Position numbers and translations under genes: made by a program
Notes under the pieces: model-generated
The model's input: the letters and a program-made list of their open reading frames with translations, nothing else
Databases searched by the model: none
What the model was told of the DNA's origin: nothing
Source of the DNA: JAOUEA01 sp040882605
Lineage (GTDB): Bacteria; Actinomycetota; UBA4738; HRBIN12
Assembly (NCBI GenBank): GCA_040882605.1
Contig: JBBEAY010000023.1
Span: forward strand, 1 to 64,000
Reading direction: 5' to 3'
DNA: 64,000 nt
In this document: piece after piece, positions 23,557 through 32,417 of the stretch
How the letters are laid out: each line of letters starts with the position of its first letter
Numbering within the stretch: the first letter of the stretch is position 1

Positions 23557-24186
23557 TCAGCCGACGTGGATGGTTGCCGCAGCCGACCAGCGCGAGGCCT
23601 CGCCGAGCGCGACGTCGCGCATGCGCGCCCGGAACCGGTACTTGCCCTTCCCGGCGCCGGGGATGAAGAGGTCAGTTGGCGACACAACGCCCCTTCGCCA
23701 CGACGTCCAGATCGCGCCCGGGCGTCGGATCTGCACGTCGTACACGTGGTCGCCCGTGGCCACCGTCGACGCCCACGTCACTGCGAACGTTCCATGCACG
23801 CGGCCGGACGCGGGGGAGACCCTCATCGGCACCGAGACGCGCCCGCCCATACCTTCATGGGGCGTGCAGACGAACGAGTAGACGCCTGCCGCCTCGAACG
23901 TGAACCACGTGCTCGGCCCGCGGGGGGCCACAGGCCCCGAGTCGTAGAGCTCGAGCCCGGAGTTGTCGGTCGCCGTGTGGTGTACGTCCCCGGCGAAGTC
24001 GAAGACGACCGTGCCCCCTCGCCCTACCGGCACAGTCGCCGGGTCGAAGTAGAAGTCTTCCACCGCGACGTGAACCCCACCGGAGGGTGGCGCGGTCCCG
24101 GCCGCCGCGGGCGCGCCGGCGCCGCCCACCAGGAAGCAGGCCAGCAAGGCCAGACCCGGCAACGCCAGCGACGCCCGTCCCATCAC
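23557..24186 (-). CDS. Secreted cupredoxin
   Basis: A 209-residue secreted protein with a signal peptide (about residues 1-29) and a plastocyanin-like domain (38-120). Type 1 copper ligands are visible: histidine at 69 or 70 (GDVHHTATD), C107, H110 and M113 (FVCTPHEGM). Residues 125-209 form a beta domain sharing YDVQIRRPG, PGAGKGKYRFRARMRD and a terminal SRWSAAATI strand with the C-terminus of the propeller-cupredoxin protein at 21014-22537. The two are therefore paralogous modules, one alone and one fused to a propeller. Role unknown; an extracellular electron carrier is plausible. Confidence 0.85.
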   Translation of the reverse strand: MMGRASLALPGLALLACFLVGGAGAPAAAGTAPPSGGVHVAVEDFYFDPATVPVGRGGTVVFDFAGDVHHTATDNSGLELYDSGPVAPRGPSTWFTFEAAGVYSFVCTPHEGMGGRVSVPMRVSPASGRVHGTFAVTWASTVATGDHVYDVQIRRPGAIWTSWRRGVVSPTDLFIPGAGKGKYRFRARMRDVALGEASRWSAAATIHVG

Positions 24187-24233
24187 CGTCCGTATCGGCC
24201 GGCAAAGGGGTGGAACTACAGCGCGGACCTACG

Positions 24234-25718
24234 ATGACCGCGATGAGCCCGCGGACCAACCCTCGCATCGGCAGCGCCCGCGACGCTCTGCGCCACGCCG
24301 ACTTCCGCAGGCTGTTCGCGATGCGCATGGTGAGCCAGTCGGCCGACGGGCTTGTCCAAGCGGCGCTCGTCGCCTCGCTCGTCTTCTCCCCAGAGCGCGC
24401 GACCACGGCCGCGAGCTTCGCGCTCGCCTCGGCGATCGTGATCGTGCCGTTCTCGGTGATCGGACCATTCGTGGGTGTGTTCATCGACCGCTGGTCGCGC
24501 CGGCGCATCATGGTCATCGCGCCCTTGGTGCGCGCGGCGCCGGTCTTCCTGGTGCTCGCGAGCCCGACCCGTCAGGCGGCGCTCTATTACCTCGGCGCGC
24601 TCTTCGTGACCTCGGTGAACCGGTTCTTCCTCGCGACCGCGCAGGCGGTGGTGCCAAGGCTCGTGCCGACCGAGGACTTGCTCGCCGCGAACTCGATCGC
24701 GACCGTCGGCGGCACGGTCGCACTGCTGCTCGGAGTGTTCGTTGGCGGGCTCGTCGCCGACGCGTTCGGCACGTTCGCGATCGTCTCGATCGCCGCCGCT
24801 ATGTGGGTCGGCACGTCGTTCCTCGCGCGGAGCATCACGAGCGACCTGCGGCCATTGCAGCTTCCCGAATCCGCTGAGCTGCTGCGACACCAGCTGCAGA
24901 GGGTGACCGTGGAGCTCGCTGACGGCTTGCGCCACGTCGTGCAGACACCTCGAGCCGTCGGCCCGATCACCTCGATCGGTCTCGACCAGATCGGACAGGG
25001 ACTGATCCTGGTGCTCGCGCTCGTCGTGTTCCGCGAGCGATTCGACCAGGGCGTCGGATCGTTCTCGTGGTTGATCGGCGCCGGCGGCGTCGGGGTGTTC
25101 GCCGGCCTCGCCACGATCGGCGCGCTCGACCGACGGTTCGCGCGCGAGCGCATCATCTCCGGTGCCTTCGCCGTCGGCGGCGTGGCCGTGCTGCTCGTGA
25201 GCCTTCTCGTCACTCCGTGGACCCTGCTGCTGGCCAGCTTCTTCGTCGGCCTGACGTTCGCGTGGAAGAAGGTGCCCGTCGACACCATGGTGCAGGAGGC
25301 CGTGCCCGACGGGCTGCGCGGGCGCGTGTTCGCGGCCTACGACGTGGTGTACAACGTGGCGCGCCTGACCGCCGCCGTGCTCGCGATCCCGCTGCTGCCG
25401 ACGCTCGGCGTGCAGGGTTCGGCCGCACTCGTCGGCATCGCCTTCTTACTGTGGGTACCGGTGCTACCGCGTTGGCTCGCGAAGGCGCCGGAGATCCACC
25501 TGCGGTTCGCCGAAGGAGCGAAAGCTGAGGAGAGGCCGCGTGCGGTGATCTGGGGCGGGGTCGAGGAACCGGTCGAGGTCGTGCGCTCTGCCCTCGACGA
25601 GCACGAGGGCATGCTCACCCGTCGGTTCCGGCTGTCACTCGCCGACGGCACCGTGCTCGACGTGAGCCGAGACGAACCCGAAGGCGACTGGCGCATCGAC
25701 CGCGAGGTCATCGACTAG
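24234..25718 (+). CDS. MFS transporter with C-terminal extension
   Basis: A 494-residue MFS protein of the MFS_3 (EntS/TetV-like) type with about 12 helices (residues ~25-410). The loop 2-3 motif DRWSRRRIM is recognisable, and FAAYDVVYNVARL falls in the C-terminal half. About 70 polar residues follow the last helix (EEPVEVVRSALDEHEGM and on) and form a soluble tail of unknown role. The ATG at 24234 is used; an ATG 9 bp further on is equally possible. It is divergent from the cupredoxin gene with only 47 bp between starts. The substrate is unknown. Confidence 0.85.
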   Translation: MTAMSPRTNPRIGSARDALRHADFRRLFAMRMVSQSADGLVQAALVASLVFSPERATTAASFALASAIVIVPFSVIGPFVGVFIDRWSRRRIMVIAPLVRAAPVFLVLASPTRQAALYYLGALFVTSVNRFFLATAQAVVPRLVPTEDLLAANSIATVGGTVALLLGVFVGGLVADAFGTFAIVSIAAAMWVGTSFLARSITSDLRPLQLPESAELLRHQLQRVTVELADGLRHVVQTPRAVGPITSIGLDQIGQGLILVLALVVFRERFDQGVGSFSWLIGAGGVGVFAGLATIGALDRRFARERIISGAFAVGGVAVLLVSLLVTPWTLLLASFFVGLTFAWKKVPVDTMVQEAVPDGLRGRVFAAYDVVYNVARLTAAVLAIPLLPTLGVQGSAALVGIAFLLWVPVLPRWLAKAPEIHLRFAEGAKAEERPRAVIWGGVEEPVEVVRSALDEHEGMLTRRFRLSLADGTVLDVSRDEPEGDWRIDREVID

Positions 25719-26183
25719 ACGCGAACTGGTGCCCCCAAACCTGAGCACGCCTCAGATCCCGGCTCACACTTTCACGTACAGCGACGTACGTAGCTCTACT
25801 TACTTAGGCCGAGGTAGCTGGTTTCCCCGTTCTGAGGGTATCGACCTTGGCGCCCCCTGAGCGCACCATGTGCTTCGCGACGACGGATCAAACGAACCGC
25901 CAACACGGCACACGAGCACCACGCGGAAGGATCGGACGGATGAGCGAACACACGGAGCACTCGGTCGGCACGGTAAGTGGCTGCTGGCGATTCATGACGA
26001 TCGCGTACGAGCCCAGCTGGTACGCATCGCTCCTCACCTTCTCGCAGGTCCGCGACACCATGCGGATTGGCAGCGCTCAGTCCGTCAGCACGTAGCCCGG
26101 GATCCCCCTCGCGGGCTCACGAAAAGGCCGGAGCCGGCCGGGAACGCGCCTTAGGACAGGTGACTCCCGCGCCGCCTCCGGTC
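25719..26183. other. 465-bp intergenic stretch with no clear gene
   Basis: Between two converging MFS genes. The first 200 bp are less GC-rich than the neighbours and hold no coding signal I trust. The only plausible frame is the short one at 25940-26095, described separately. GGCCGGAGCCGGCC near 26126 is a small palindrome that could form part of a terminator. Confidence 0.5.
25940..26095 (+). CDS. Possible 51-residue small protein
   Basis: An ATG preceded by GGAAGGA about 8 bases upstream opens a 51-codon frame. The product is polar at the start (MSEHTEHSVG) then moderately hydrophobic with several aromatic residues. No family is recognised. It is listed because it has a good ribosome-binding site inside an otherwise empty 465-bp gap, but it may be chance. 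Confidence 0.25.
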   Translation: MSEHTEHSVGTVSGCWRFMTIAYEPSWYASLLTFSQVRDTMRIGSAQSVST

Positions 26184-27434
26184 TTACCTTTGCCCCGCGA
26201 GCACCGGAACCGCGGCACGCCGGGCACGGACCGCCAGCAACGCGAGGCCGAGCCCCCCCGCCACCACGCCGCTGATCACGAACCCCACGCGCGGACCGAG
26301 GTGCTCACCGATCACTCCGGCGATCGGCGCTCCGATCGGCGTCGAGCCGAGGAAGACGATGCCGTACAACGCCATCACGCGGCCCCGCGCTTCGGGGCGA
26401 GCGTTGAGCTGCAACATCGTGTTGCCCGTGATCATGAACGCCATGATCGTGAAGCCCATCGGGATCATCGCGGCCCCGGCGAGCCACAGCGTGGGTGCGA
26501 ACCCCGAGAGCACGAGCGAGACGCCGGTCGCGACCGACCAGAGCGCCAGGTCACGCATGCGCGGCACGGGCACACGGCTCGCCATGACGATCGCACCGGC
26601 GAACGAGCCCACTCCGGCGAGCGCGGAGAGTGCGCCGAACGTGCCTGCGTCGCCGCCGAACGTCTCCTTGGCGAGCAGCGGCACGAACACCGCGAAGTTG
26701 AACGAGACCGTGAAGACCACGGCCATCGCGAGCAGCGGACGCCGCAGCTCGTCGGTCGCCCATACGTACCGCAGCCCGGCGCTGAGGTGACCGCGCTCGC
26801 GCGTCGACCGCTTCTGCGCGTGCAGCTCGGCGGGACGCATCACGGACAGGGCGATCAGCACCGCGGCGAACGAAACCCCGTCGATGAGGAAGCACGTCGC
26901 GATGTCGGCCTTGTCGATCACTAGGCCGGCGATCGCGGGCCCGATCACTCGCGAACCGGTGAACGCTGCGCTGTTGAGGCTCACGGCGTTGCGCACATGT
27001 TCCTCGCCTACCATCTCGATGTAGAAGCTCTGACGCGACGGGTTGTCGATCGCCGTGACGATGCCCGACGCGAGCGAGAGCGTGTAGACCATCCAGAGGT
27101 CGACGAGATCGGTGGCCACGAGGCCCCAAAGCGCGAGCGCGACCACGCCGTAGGAGGCCTGCGTCATCATCAAGATGTGCCGCTTGTCGAAGCGGTCCGC
27201 CAACACGCCGCCGTAGGCCCCGAGCAACAACACCGGCAGGAAGTACAGCGCGATATTGGCGCCGAGCGCCGTACCGCTGTCGGTGAGCGTGAGCACCAGC
27301 CAGGCGCTGGCGGTGAAATTCATCCACGTACCGATCGCCGAGACCGTGTTCCCGATCAGGTAGAGCCGGAAGTTGCGAGACGTGCGCGCCGAGGAGAACG
27401 TGCGGCCGATCACGGCGGTCACCCGAGGGCTCAC
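26184..27434 (-). CDS. MFS transporter (MFS_3 type)
   Basis: A 416-residue 12-helix exporter-type MFS protein. It has LIGNTVSAIGTWM in helix 1, ADRFDKRHILM in loop 2-3, and SLASGIVTAIDNPSRQSFYIEMV, the classic mark of the MFS_3 family (EntS-like and multidrug exporters). It starts with GTG overlapping the marR stop (GTGA), so regulator and pump are cotranslated. The substrate is unknown; pumps paired with MarR are often induced by the phenolic or hydrophobic compound they export. Confidence 0.9.
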   Translation of the reverse strand: MSPRVTAVIGRTFSSARTSRNFRLYLIGNTVSAIGTWMNFTASAWLVLTLTDSGTALGANIALYFLPVLLLGAYGGVLADRFDKRHILMMTQASYGVVALALWGLVATDLVDLWMVYTLSLASGIVTAIDNPSRQSFYIEMVGEEHVRNAVSLNSAAFTGSRVIGPAIAGLVIDKADIATCFLIDGVSFAAVLIALSVMRPAELHAQKRSTRERGHLSAGLRYVWATDELRRPLLAMAVVFTVSFNFAVFVPLLAKETFGGDAGTFGALSALAGVGSFAGAIVMASRVPVPRMRDLALWSVATGVSLVLSGFAPTLWLAGAAMIPMGFTIMAFMITGNTMLQLNARPEARGRVMALYGIVFLGSTPIGAPIAGVIGEHLGPRVGFVISGVVAGGLGLALLAVRARRAAVPVLAGQR

Positions 27435-27874
27435 GACGCCGGCTCCGTGACACGGTCGAGGATGCCGGCCGCGCGGTCGAGCGTAGCGAGATCATCGAGA
27501 TCGAGACGCCTCAGTCGCTGTGCGAGGTAGCGGTCGCTGCGCCGACGGACATTGCGCATGAGCATGCGCCCGGCGGGAGTGAGCTGCACCCAGGACACGC
27601 GGCGATCGGCCGGGTCAGGCGTTCGTTCGACGAGTCCCTCGGCGACGAGCGACCCGAGGATGCGAGTCACCGTGGGCTTGCGCACCTGCTCGTGCGCGGC
27701 GAGGTCGCCCGCCTTCATCGGTCCATGCCGCTCGATCGTGGAAAGCGCCGCAAGCAGCGTGGGAGAGATACCGGCCTGGCTCTCGCGCCGCAGCGTGCGC
27801 GAGGCACGGAACACCGACAGTCGCAGGTGCGAGGCGAGGCCCGCGAGGTCGGTGACAGGGGGAGCGGAGGGCAT
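27431..27874 (-). CDS. MarR-family regulator
   Basis: A 147-residue winged-helix repressor: LLAALSTIERHGPMKAGDLA, then the recognition part VRKPTVTRILGSLVAEGLVERT, then the wing DPADRRVSWVQLTPAG. It is the first gene of a two-gene operon with an MFS pump. An inverted repeat of MarR-operator type lies 13 bp before its ATG, so autorepression is likely. Confidence 0.92.
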   Translation of the reverse strand: MPSAPPVTDLAGLASHLRLSVFRASRTLRRESQAGISPTLLAALSTIERHGPMKAGDLAAHEQVRKPTVTRILGSLVAEGLVERTPDPADRRVSWVQLTPAGRMLMRNVRRRSDRYLAQRLRRLDLDDLATLDRAAGILDRVTEPAS

Positions 27875-27886
27875 CGATCTCAGGAT

Positions 27887-27905
27887 AGTTCACATCGCTA
27901 ACTAA
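27887..27905 (-). promoter_or_regulatory. Putative MarR operator
   Basis: TAGTT - nine bases - AACTA. The spacing and half-site sequence resemble known MarR operators built on TTAGTT/AACTAA. It lies 13 bp upstream of the marR start codon, where bound repressor would block transcription. Confidence 0.6.
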
Positions 27906-28010
27906 TGTCACATCGAGGCCGCGGACACCTCGACGGGCCGGCCGTGGAGCGGTGGGCAGAGCTCGGCAGATCTCCCGGCGATCGGCTCATCGGGGCGTAG
28001 GGTCGACGCC

Positions 28011-28250
28011 ATGAAGCACTCCGACCACGAGCCCGGCACCATGCAAGACTGCCCGGAATGCCGCGCGTTGGCGCTCGAGCCCGGGTGGTATAAGACCATG
28101 CGCGACGAGCGCGTCGTGGGCCGAAGACGCGACCAGGTGCTCGTGCCCGAGGCCGACGAGCCCGGCCCTGAGGTCGTGGTGCCCGACGTTCCGGCCCGCC
28201 CCGACATCGAGGTGCTCGACCTCGAGCCGGCCGACCGTGACGAGCGCTGA
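28011..28250 (+). CDS. Small CxxC protein, unknown
   Basis: A 79-residue acidic protein with one CPEC motif near residue 14 and a proline/valine/acid-rich second half (VPEADEPGPEVVVPDVP). No family is recognised. A single CxxC could be half of a metal site formed by dimerisation. The ribosome-binding site is weak. It stands 57 bp before the methyltransferase on the same strand. Codon use looks like that of real genes here, but the call is not certain. Confidence 0.45.
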   Translation: MKHSDHEPGTMQDCPECRALALEPGWYKTMRDERVVGRRRDQVLVPEADEPGPEVVVPDVPARPDIEVLDLEPADRDER

Positions 28251-28307
28251 GGCCGAGCGAACGCCCCGCGATCCGATCCGCTCGCTCTGCATGGTTACGC
28301 TTTCCCG

Positions 28308-29054
28308 GTGACGCGCGAATGGAACGCCGCCGCCTACGACCGGCTGCCGATCCCTATGACTCGATGGGGCGAGACCGTGCTCGGCTGGCTGGACCTCGCG
28401 GGCGACGAGCGCGTGCTCGACGCCGGATGCGGCACCGGCCGGGTTACCGAGAAGCTGCGGGCGCGGCTTCCACGGGGAGAGGTCGTGGCGCTCGACGGCT
28501 CCGTCTCGATGATCGAGCGGGCACGTGAGCGGCTCGGCGATGATCGCATGACCTATCTCGTCGCCGACCTGCAGCGGCCGCTCCCCATCGACGAGCCCGT
28601 CGATGCGGTGCTGTCGACGGCCACGTTCCACTGGGTGCTCGACCACGGCGCGCTGTTCCACAACCTCGCTGCCGCGATGCGCCAGGGCGCACAGCTCGCC
28701 GCGCAGTGTGGTGGCGAGGGCAACATCGTGTCTATCGAGGCGGCGCTCCGCGACATGGGCCAAGACTTCGCCGGCCGCAAGCACTACGCCGGCCCCGAGC
28801 TCACTCGCCAGCGCCTGCAAGCCGCCGGCTTCACCGACGTTGAAACCTGGCTGCATGCCGAGCCGTCACCGATCCCCGAGAGCGATCTCGAGTCCTACCT
28901 CGAGACGATCTGCCTCGGTGATCACGTCGAGGGAATGAGCGACGACGAACGCTCGAGCTTCGTGCACGAGGTCGCCCAGCGCTTGCCCGAGCCGGTCATC
29001 GACTACGTGCGGCTGAACATCAGAGCCCGCCGGTCCGACTCAGCGACCGAGTAG
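28308..29054 (+). CDS. SAM-dependent methyltransferase
   Basis: A 248-residue class I methyltransferase resembling trans-aconitate 2-methyltransferase (Tam-like). It begins with GTG. Motif I VLDAGCGTGRV lies at residues 36-46, the acidic SAM-ribose residue in VVALDGSVSMIERAR, then YLVADLQRPLPI and TATFHWVLDH. The C-terminal half is helical, as in Tam-type enzymes. The substrate is not deducible. Its last 15 bp overlap the end of chrA, which converges on it. Confidence 0.85.
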   Translation: MTREWNAAAYDRLPIPMTRWGETVLGWLDLAGDERVLDAGCGTGRVTEKLRARLPRGEVVALDGSVSMIERARERLGDDRMTYLVADLQRPLPIDEPVDAVLSTATFHWVLDHGALFHNLAAAMRQGAQLAAQCGGEGNIVSIEAALRDMGQDFAGRKHYAGPELTRQRLQAAGFTDVETWLHAEPSPIPESDLESYLETICLGDHVEGMSDDERSSFVHEVAQRLPEPVIDYVRLNIRARRSDSATE

Positions 29055-30407
29055 TCCGTACCAGACTAGCCCGAACAACGCGCTCGAGGCGATCACCGGG
29101 AGCACCTTCCACTTGAGGCGCCAGAGGCCTACGAAGGCGACCGAGGCGACCACCGCGGCGAAGATGTCAACGCTGGACCAGACCGGGCTCGGCACGTCGA
29201 ACCGGCCGAGCAACCGCGCTCCGCTGACCCGCTCGAACAGCGTCGCGATCGCGAACGTCACGGCCAGGTTGGCGATCACCCCGACGACCGCCGCGGTGAC
29301 GGTCTCGAGCGCGGCCGCGAGGCGACGGTTCCCTCGCAGGCTCTCGATGTACGGCGCCCCCAGGAATATCCAGAGGAAGCAAGGCGCGAACGTGGCCCAC
29401 ACCGCGACGAACGCACCGAGCGTGCCGGCGACGAGCGGATCGAGCCCAACGGGGTTCTGATACGCGCCGACGAACCCGACGAACTCGAGCACCATGATGA
29501 GAGGGCCGGGTGTGCTTTCGGCGAGACCGAGTCCGACGACCATCTGCCCGGGAAGCAGCCAGCCATAGGTCTGAACGGCGGCGACGTTCACGTAGGCGAG
29601 CACCGCGTAGGCTCCTCCGAACGTGACGAGAGAGGCGCGAGAGAAGAACCAGCCCATGTCTGTGAGCGTGTCGCCGCCACCGCGCCAGGCCGCGATGAGC
29701 GCGATCGGCACGATCCAGACGATGAGGCCGACGATCAGCGTACGAGCGGCCCGCGCCTTCGACGGCATCGTGTGCGCGGCTCGCGGCGAGTCATCGCCGA
29801 GGGCGATACGTTCCTGTTCCTCGAGCTCGCGCGCGACGCCGACCTCGAACAGGTCCGGGCGCACCGCGCCGCCGACCAGCCCGATCAGCACCGCGGCGAG
29901 CGCGATCAGCGGGAAAGGCACGTGCACGACGAAGATCGCGACGAACGAGGCGATCGCCACGCCAAGCATCAGGGTGTTGGCGAGCGCCTTCTTTCCGATG
30001 CGGATCGTCGCCGCCGCCACGATCGCGATCACCGCCGGCGCGAGCCCGGCGAAGATCGCACTGACCCACGTCGCGTCGCCTTGCGCGGCGTAAAGCCACG
30101 ACAACCCGAACATGAGGAAGACGCTCGGCAGGACGAACATCACGCCGGCGACGAGCCCGCCCTTCACGCGATGCAAAAGCCACCCGAGGTAGATCGCGAG
30201 CTGCTGCGCCTCGGGACCGGGAAGCAACGTGCAGTAGTTCAGCGCGTGCAAGAACCGTGAGTTCGAGACCCACCGTCGCCGTTCGACGATCTCGTCGTGC
30301 ATGAGCGCGATCTGCCCGGCAGGCCCTCCGAAGTTGATGAACCCGAGCTTCACCCAGAAGCGCGCAACCTCCCGGAACGACACCCCGTGCTGCGGCTCGG
30401 CGCTCAT
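29040..30407 (-). CDS. chrA: Chromate transporter
   Basis: A 455-residue long-form CHR protein with two homologous halves. The first half has FWVKLGFINFGGPAGQIALMHDE and YCTLLPGPEAQQLAIYLGW; the second has FSRASLVTFGGAYAVLAYV, the LAESTPGPLIM motif and FVGFVGAYQNP. About ten to twelve membrane helices are present. ChrA exports chromate and may act on sulfate-like anions. The ATG at 30407 begins the conserved cytoplasmic start. No regulator gene is adjacent. Confidence 0.92.
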   Translation of the reverse strand: MSAEPQHGVSFREVARFWVKLGFINFGGPAGQIALMHDEIVERRRWVSNSRFLHALNYCTLLPGPEAQQLAIYLGWLLHRVKGGLVAGVMFVLPSVFLMFGLSWLYAAQGDATWVSAIFAGLAPAVIAIVAAATIRIGKKALANTLMLGVAIASFVAIFVVHVPFPLIALAAVLIGLVGGAVRPDLFEVGVARELEEQERIALGDDSPRAAHTMPSKARAARTLIVGLIVWIVPIALIAAWRGGGDTLTDMGWFFSRASLVTFGGAYAVLAYVNVAAVQTYGWLLPGQMVVGLGLAESTPGPLIMVLEFVGFVGAYQNPVGLDPLVAGTLGAFVAVWATFAPCFLWIFLGAPYIESLRGNRRLAAALETVTAAVVGVIANLAVTFAIATLFERVSGARLLGRFDVPSPVWSSVDIFAAVVASVAFVGLWRLKWKVLPVIASSALFGLVWYGLLGR

Positions 30408-30547
30408 TGGGCGAGTGTAAGGCGGGTGCAAGACCCAGCGAGGACGGCCAGGTTGAGCAACGCCGTTCCCACGCGCAGCACCATCAGGGCAGAACAGCAC
30501 AAGTAGGGAAGTTCAGCGGCGACAGGTAGACACGAGGCGAGTGCGAT

Positions 30548-31720
30548 TCACCCACTCGGCGGCGCCGGGCCCGCTCGGTACCGCACGCCGTTCGGCCGGG
30601 ACCATCGGACGGTCATGTCGGGATCGAGCCTCAGCTTCCATCCACCCTCGTGCACGAGGCGGTGGTGGAAGCCGCAGAGCAGCACGAGGTTCTCGAGATC
30701 GGTTCGGCCGCCTCGGGACCACCACCTGACGTGATGCGCGGCGGTGAACCGCCGTCTGCCGCAGCCGGGGAACCGGCACTCCCGGTCGCGGTGGCGCAGT
30801 GCGCGCACCATGGCGGCAGACGGGGTGCGGGTGAGCCTGCCGAGCCTGAGAGGGTTGCCGACTGCATCTTCTGTTACGACCTGGAGCCTCGAGTCACACG
30901 CCAGGCGCTGCACGGTCTCGGGTGTGATCACCGGACCGTCCTCGACCTCGCCGTTGGGAGCACCGGGAGCACCGGGAGCACCGGGAGCACCGGGAGCACC
31001 GGGCAGCGTCTCGAGCTTTGTGTGCACCACCACGGTGGCCCGATCCTGGTCGGGATCGGAGGAGATAGACCCTGAGCAGAGCATGACGAGCGCATCGGCC
31101 CGTCGTGCATCGGCAGGGTAGGGGTGGTCGCTACCCGGGGTGAGCGGTATCGAGTCCGCGAGGTGACCGAGCGCCTTCGCCACGACCGCTCCTTGGTCTG
31201 CGGGGAGCTCTGCCTCGAGACCGAACCGGGTGCCGTCGTCTGAGTACCACCAGCTCAGGGACCGCTCACGCTCTGCCGAGAGCGTCTCTTGACGCTCACG
31301 GCGGCGTTCGAGGTCACCCCGGCGCTTGATCGCACCTGAGGCTCGCTCGTAGGCCCATGAGATCAGGTCGGCTTCTGTCTCGGGGGTGGCGAACCGGGTG
31401 AGCTCGACCACCTTGTCGATACCGAGCTCTCCTGAGGTGAACGCCCGAGCCACCAGGGGCAGAGACTCGAGCGCTTCTGCGGCCCCGACCCAGCGCTCGG
31501 CCTTCCAGTTGGAGATGCCGTAGCGGATCGAGACCCACTGGGCGAGGCTCTGGGCGCCGTCTGCCCTCCATGCCTCACGGCGATCGATCTCTCGGAGCAG
31601 GGCGAACAGCTCGCGATGGGCTCTGCTCACGGTCGCGTTCAGCTGGTCGGCGCGGGCGATGAGGTCGTCATCGCTCGTCACCGGCGAACCCGGACCCGCG
31701 GTTTCCCTCAGCTCGAACAT
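30548..31720 (-). CDS. DUF222 / HNH endonuclease-like protein
   Basis: A 390-residue protein of the actinobacterial 13E12-type family. The helical DUF222 domain covers about residues 15-230 (REIDRREAWRADGAQSLAQW, SYGISNWKAERWVGAAEAL-like region). A low-complexity Gly-Ala-Pro linker near 240-256 is followed by an HNH nuclease motif near 315-365: CRFPGCGRRRFTAAHHVRWW, then NLVLLCGFHHRLVHEGGW. The role of these often multicopy proteins is unclear. The linker is encoded by five tandem 9-bp repeats. A Crp-like palindrome lies 36 bp upstream of the start. Confidence 0.88.
   Translation of the reverse strand: MFELRETAGPGSPVTSDDDLIARADQLNATVSRAHRELFALLREIDRREAWRADGAQSLAQWVSIRYGISNWKAERWVGAAEALESLPLVARAFTSGELGIDKVVELTRFATPETEADLISWAYERASGAIKRRGDLERRRERQETLSAERERSLSWWYSDDGTRFGLEAELPADQGAVVAKALGHLADSIPLTPGSDHPYPADARRADALVMLCSGSISSDPDQDRATVVVHTKLETLPGAPGAPGAPGAPGAPNGEVEDGPVITPETVQRLACDSRLQVVTEDAVGNPLRLGRLTRTPSAAMVRALRHRDRECRFPGCGRRRFTAAHHVRWWSRGGRTDLENLVLLCGFHHRLVHEGGWKLRLDPDMTVRWSRPNGVRYRAGPAPPSG
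30956..31000 (+). repeat. Five perfect 9-bp tandem repeats
   Basis: Five copies of GGGAGCACC in frame inside the DUF222-HNH gene, encoding (Gly-Ala-Pro)n on the minus strand. Copy-number change would alter linker length without shifting the frame. Confidence 0.95.
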
Positions 31721-31755
31721 GTGTCCGAACGTAGAGGAAACCGCACCTCGGTTCA

Positions 31756-31769
31756 GTGACGTGCGTCAC
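31756..31769. promoter_or_regulatory. Crp-like palindrome upstream of the HNH gene
   Basis: GTGAC-GTGC-GTCAC. The GTGA-N6-TCAC core matches the half-site pattern of Crp/Fnr-family operators. It lies 36 bp upstream of the DUF222-HNH start. The same pattern occurs at 40285-40298. Confidence 0.45.
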
Positions 31770-31831
31770 GTTCGCTGCTTGGTCGCGAGATTCTTTTTTC
31801 CGGTGGCACCGAGCTCGCGAGTCAAACGAGC

Positions 31832-32416
31832 TCAAATGAAGAGCGACACTGCGGCGTCGCGCATCTCGGCGATCGCGGTCGCCGCGCCGATCGGCTCCTC
31901 GAGCCCGTCGAGCAGATCCTCACGCTTGAGCCCCAGCAGGTCCATCGTCATCTGGCATGGGATGAGCCGCACGCCGAGCTCTTGTGCGGTCCCGATCAGC
32001 TCCTCAGGTTTGGCGACCTGGCGGTCGCCGGCGAGCTTCTTGAACATCGCGGGACCGGCGCCGGCGAAATTGTAGTGGGAGAGCTTCGCCTTCTGGGCCG
32101 AGCCCGGGTTCATGGCGCTCATCATCTTCTGCATCCAGTTGTCGCCGGTGATGCGCACGCCTGGCTTCACGATCGCGAAGAGCCCCCAGAACGTGAAGAA
32201 CACGCTCGACTCCATGCCGCTCGCCGCCGCGGTGGTCGCGAGGATCGTCGTCGGCCAGATGCGATCGAGGTCGCCGCCCCACGCGATGATCGTGAGCTTG
32301 TTCGTCTTCTTGACGGCGCCCTGCGACGCGGCTTCCAATGCTTCGATGCGTCGCAGCAGGTCGACATACGACGGCGCGTCGATGCGCTCGTCGGAGCCGA
32401 ACACCTCGACGGCCAT
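31832..32416 (-). CDS. DsrE/DsrF/DrsH-like protein
   Basis: A 194-residue DsrE2-type protein of sulfur-transfer systems. An N-terminal helical segment (about 1-37) is followed by LTIIAWGGDLDRIWPTTILA, VFFTFWGLFAI and RLIPCQMTMDLLG, whose cysteine (about residue 155) is the candidate persulfide carrier. TGA-C-ATG separates it by one base from the tusA stop, and DsrE2A next to TusA is a recurrent pair in sulfur-oxidising and sulfur-handling prokaryotes. It probably relays sulfane sulfur with TusA. The acceptor is not in the window. Confidence 0.88.
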   Translation of the reverse strand: MAVEVFGSDERIDAPSYVDLLRRIEALEAASQGAVKKTNKLTIIAWGGDLDRIWPTTILATTAAASGMESSVFFTFWGLFAIVKPGVRITGDNWMQKMMSAMNPGSAQKAKLSHYNFAGAGPAMFKKLAGDRQVAKPEELIGTAQELGVRLIPCQMTMDLLGLKREDLLDGLEEPIGAATAIAEMRDAAVSLFI

Positions 32417-32417
32417 G

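Noticed and set aside
27987..28856. 289-codon open frame opposite the methyltransferase
   Set aside because: Antisense to a gene with intact SAM motifs; composition is that of a shadow frame.
30956..31000. Short tandem repeats as a possible CRISPR
   Set aside because: Units are 9 bp, contiguous, in frame inside a coding gene, and have no spacers.
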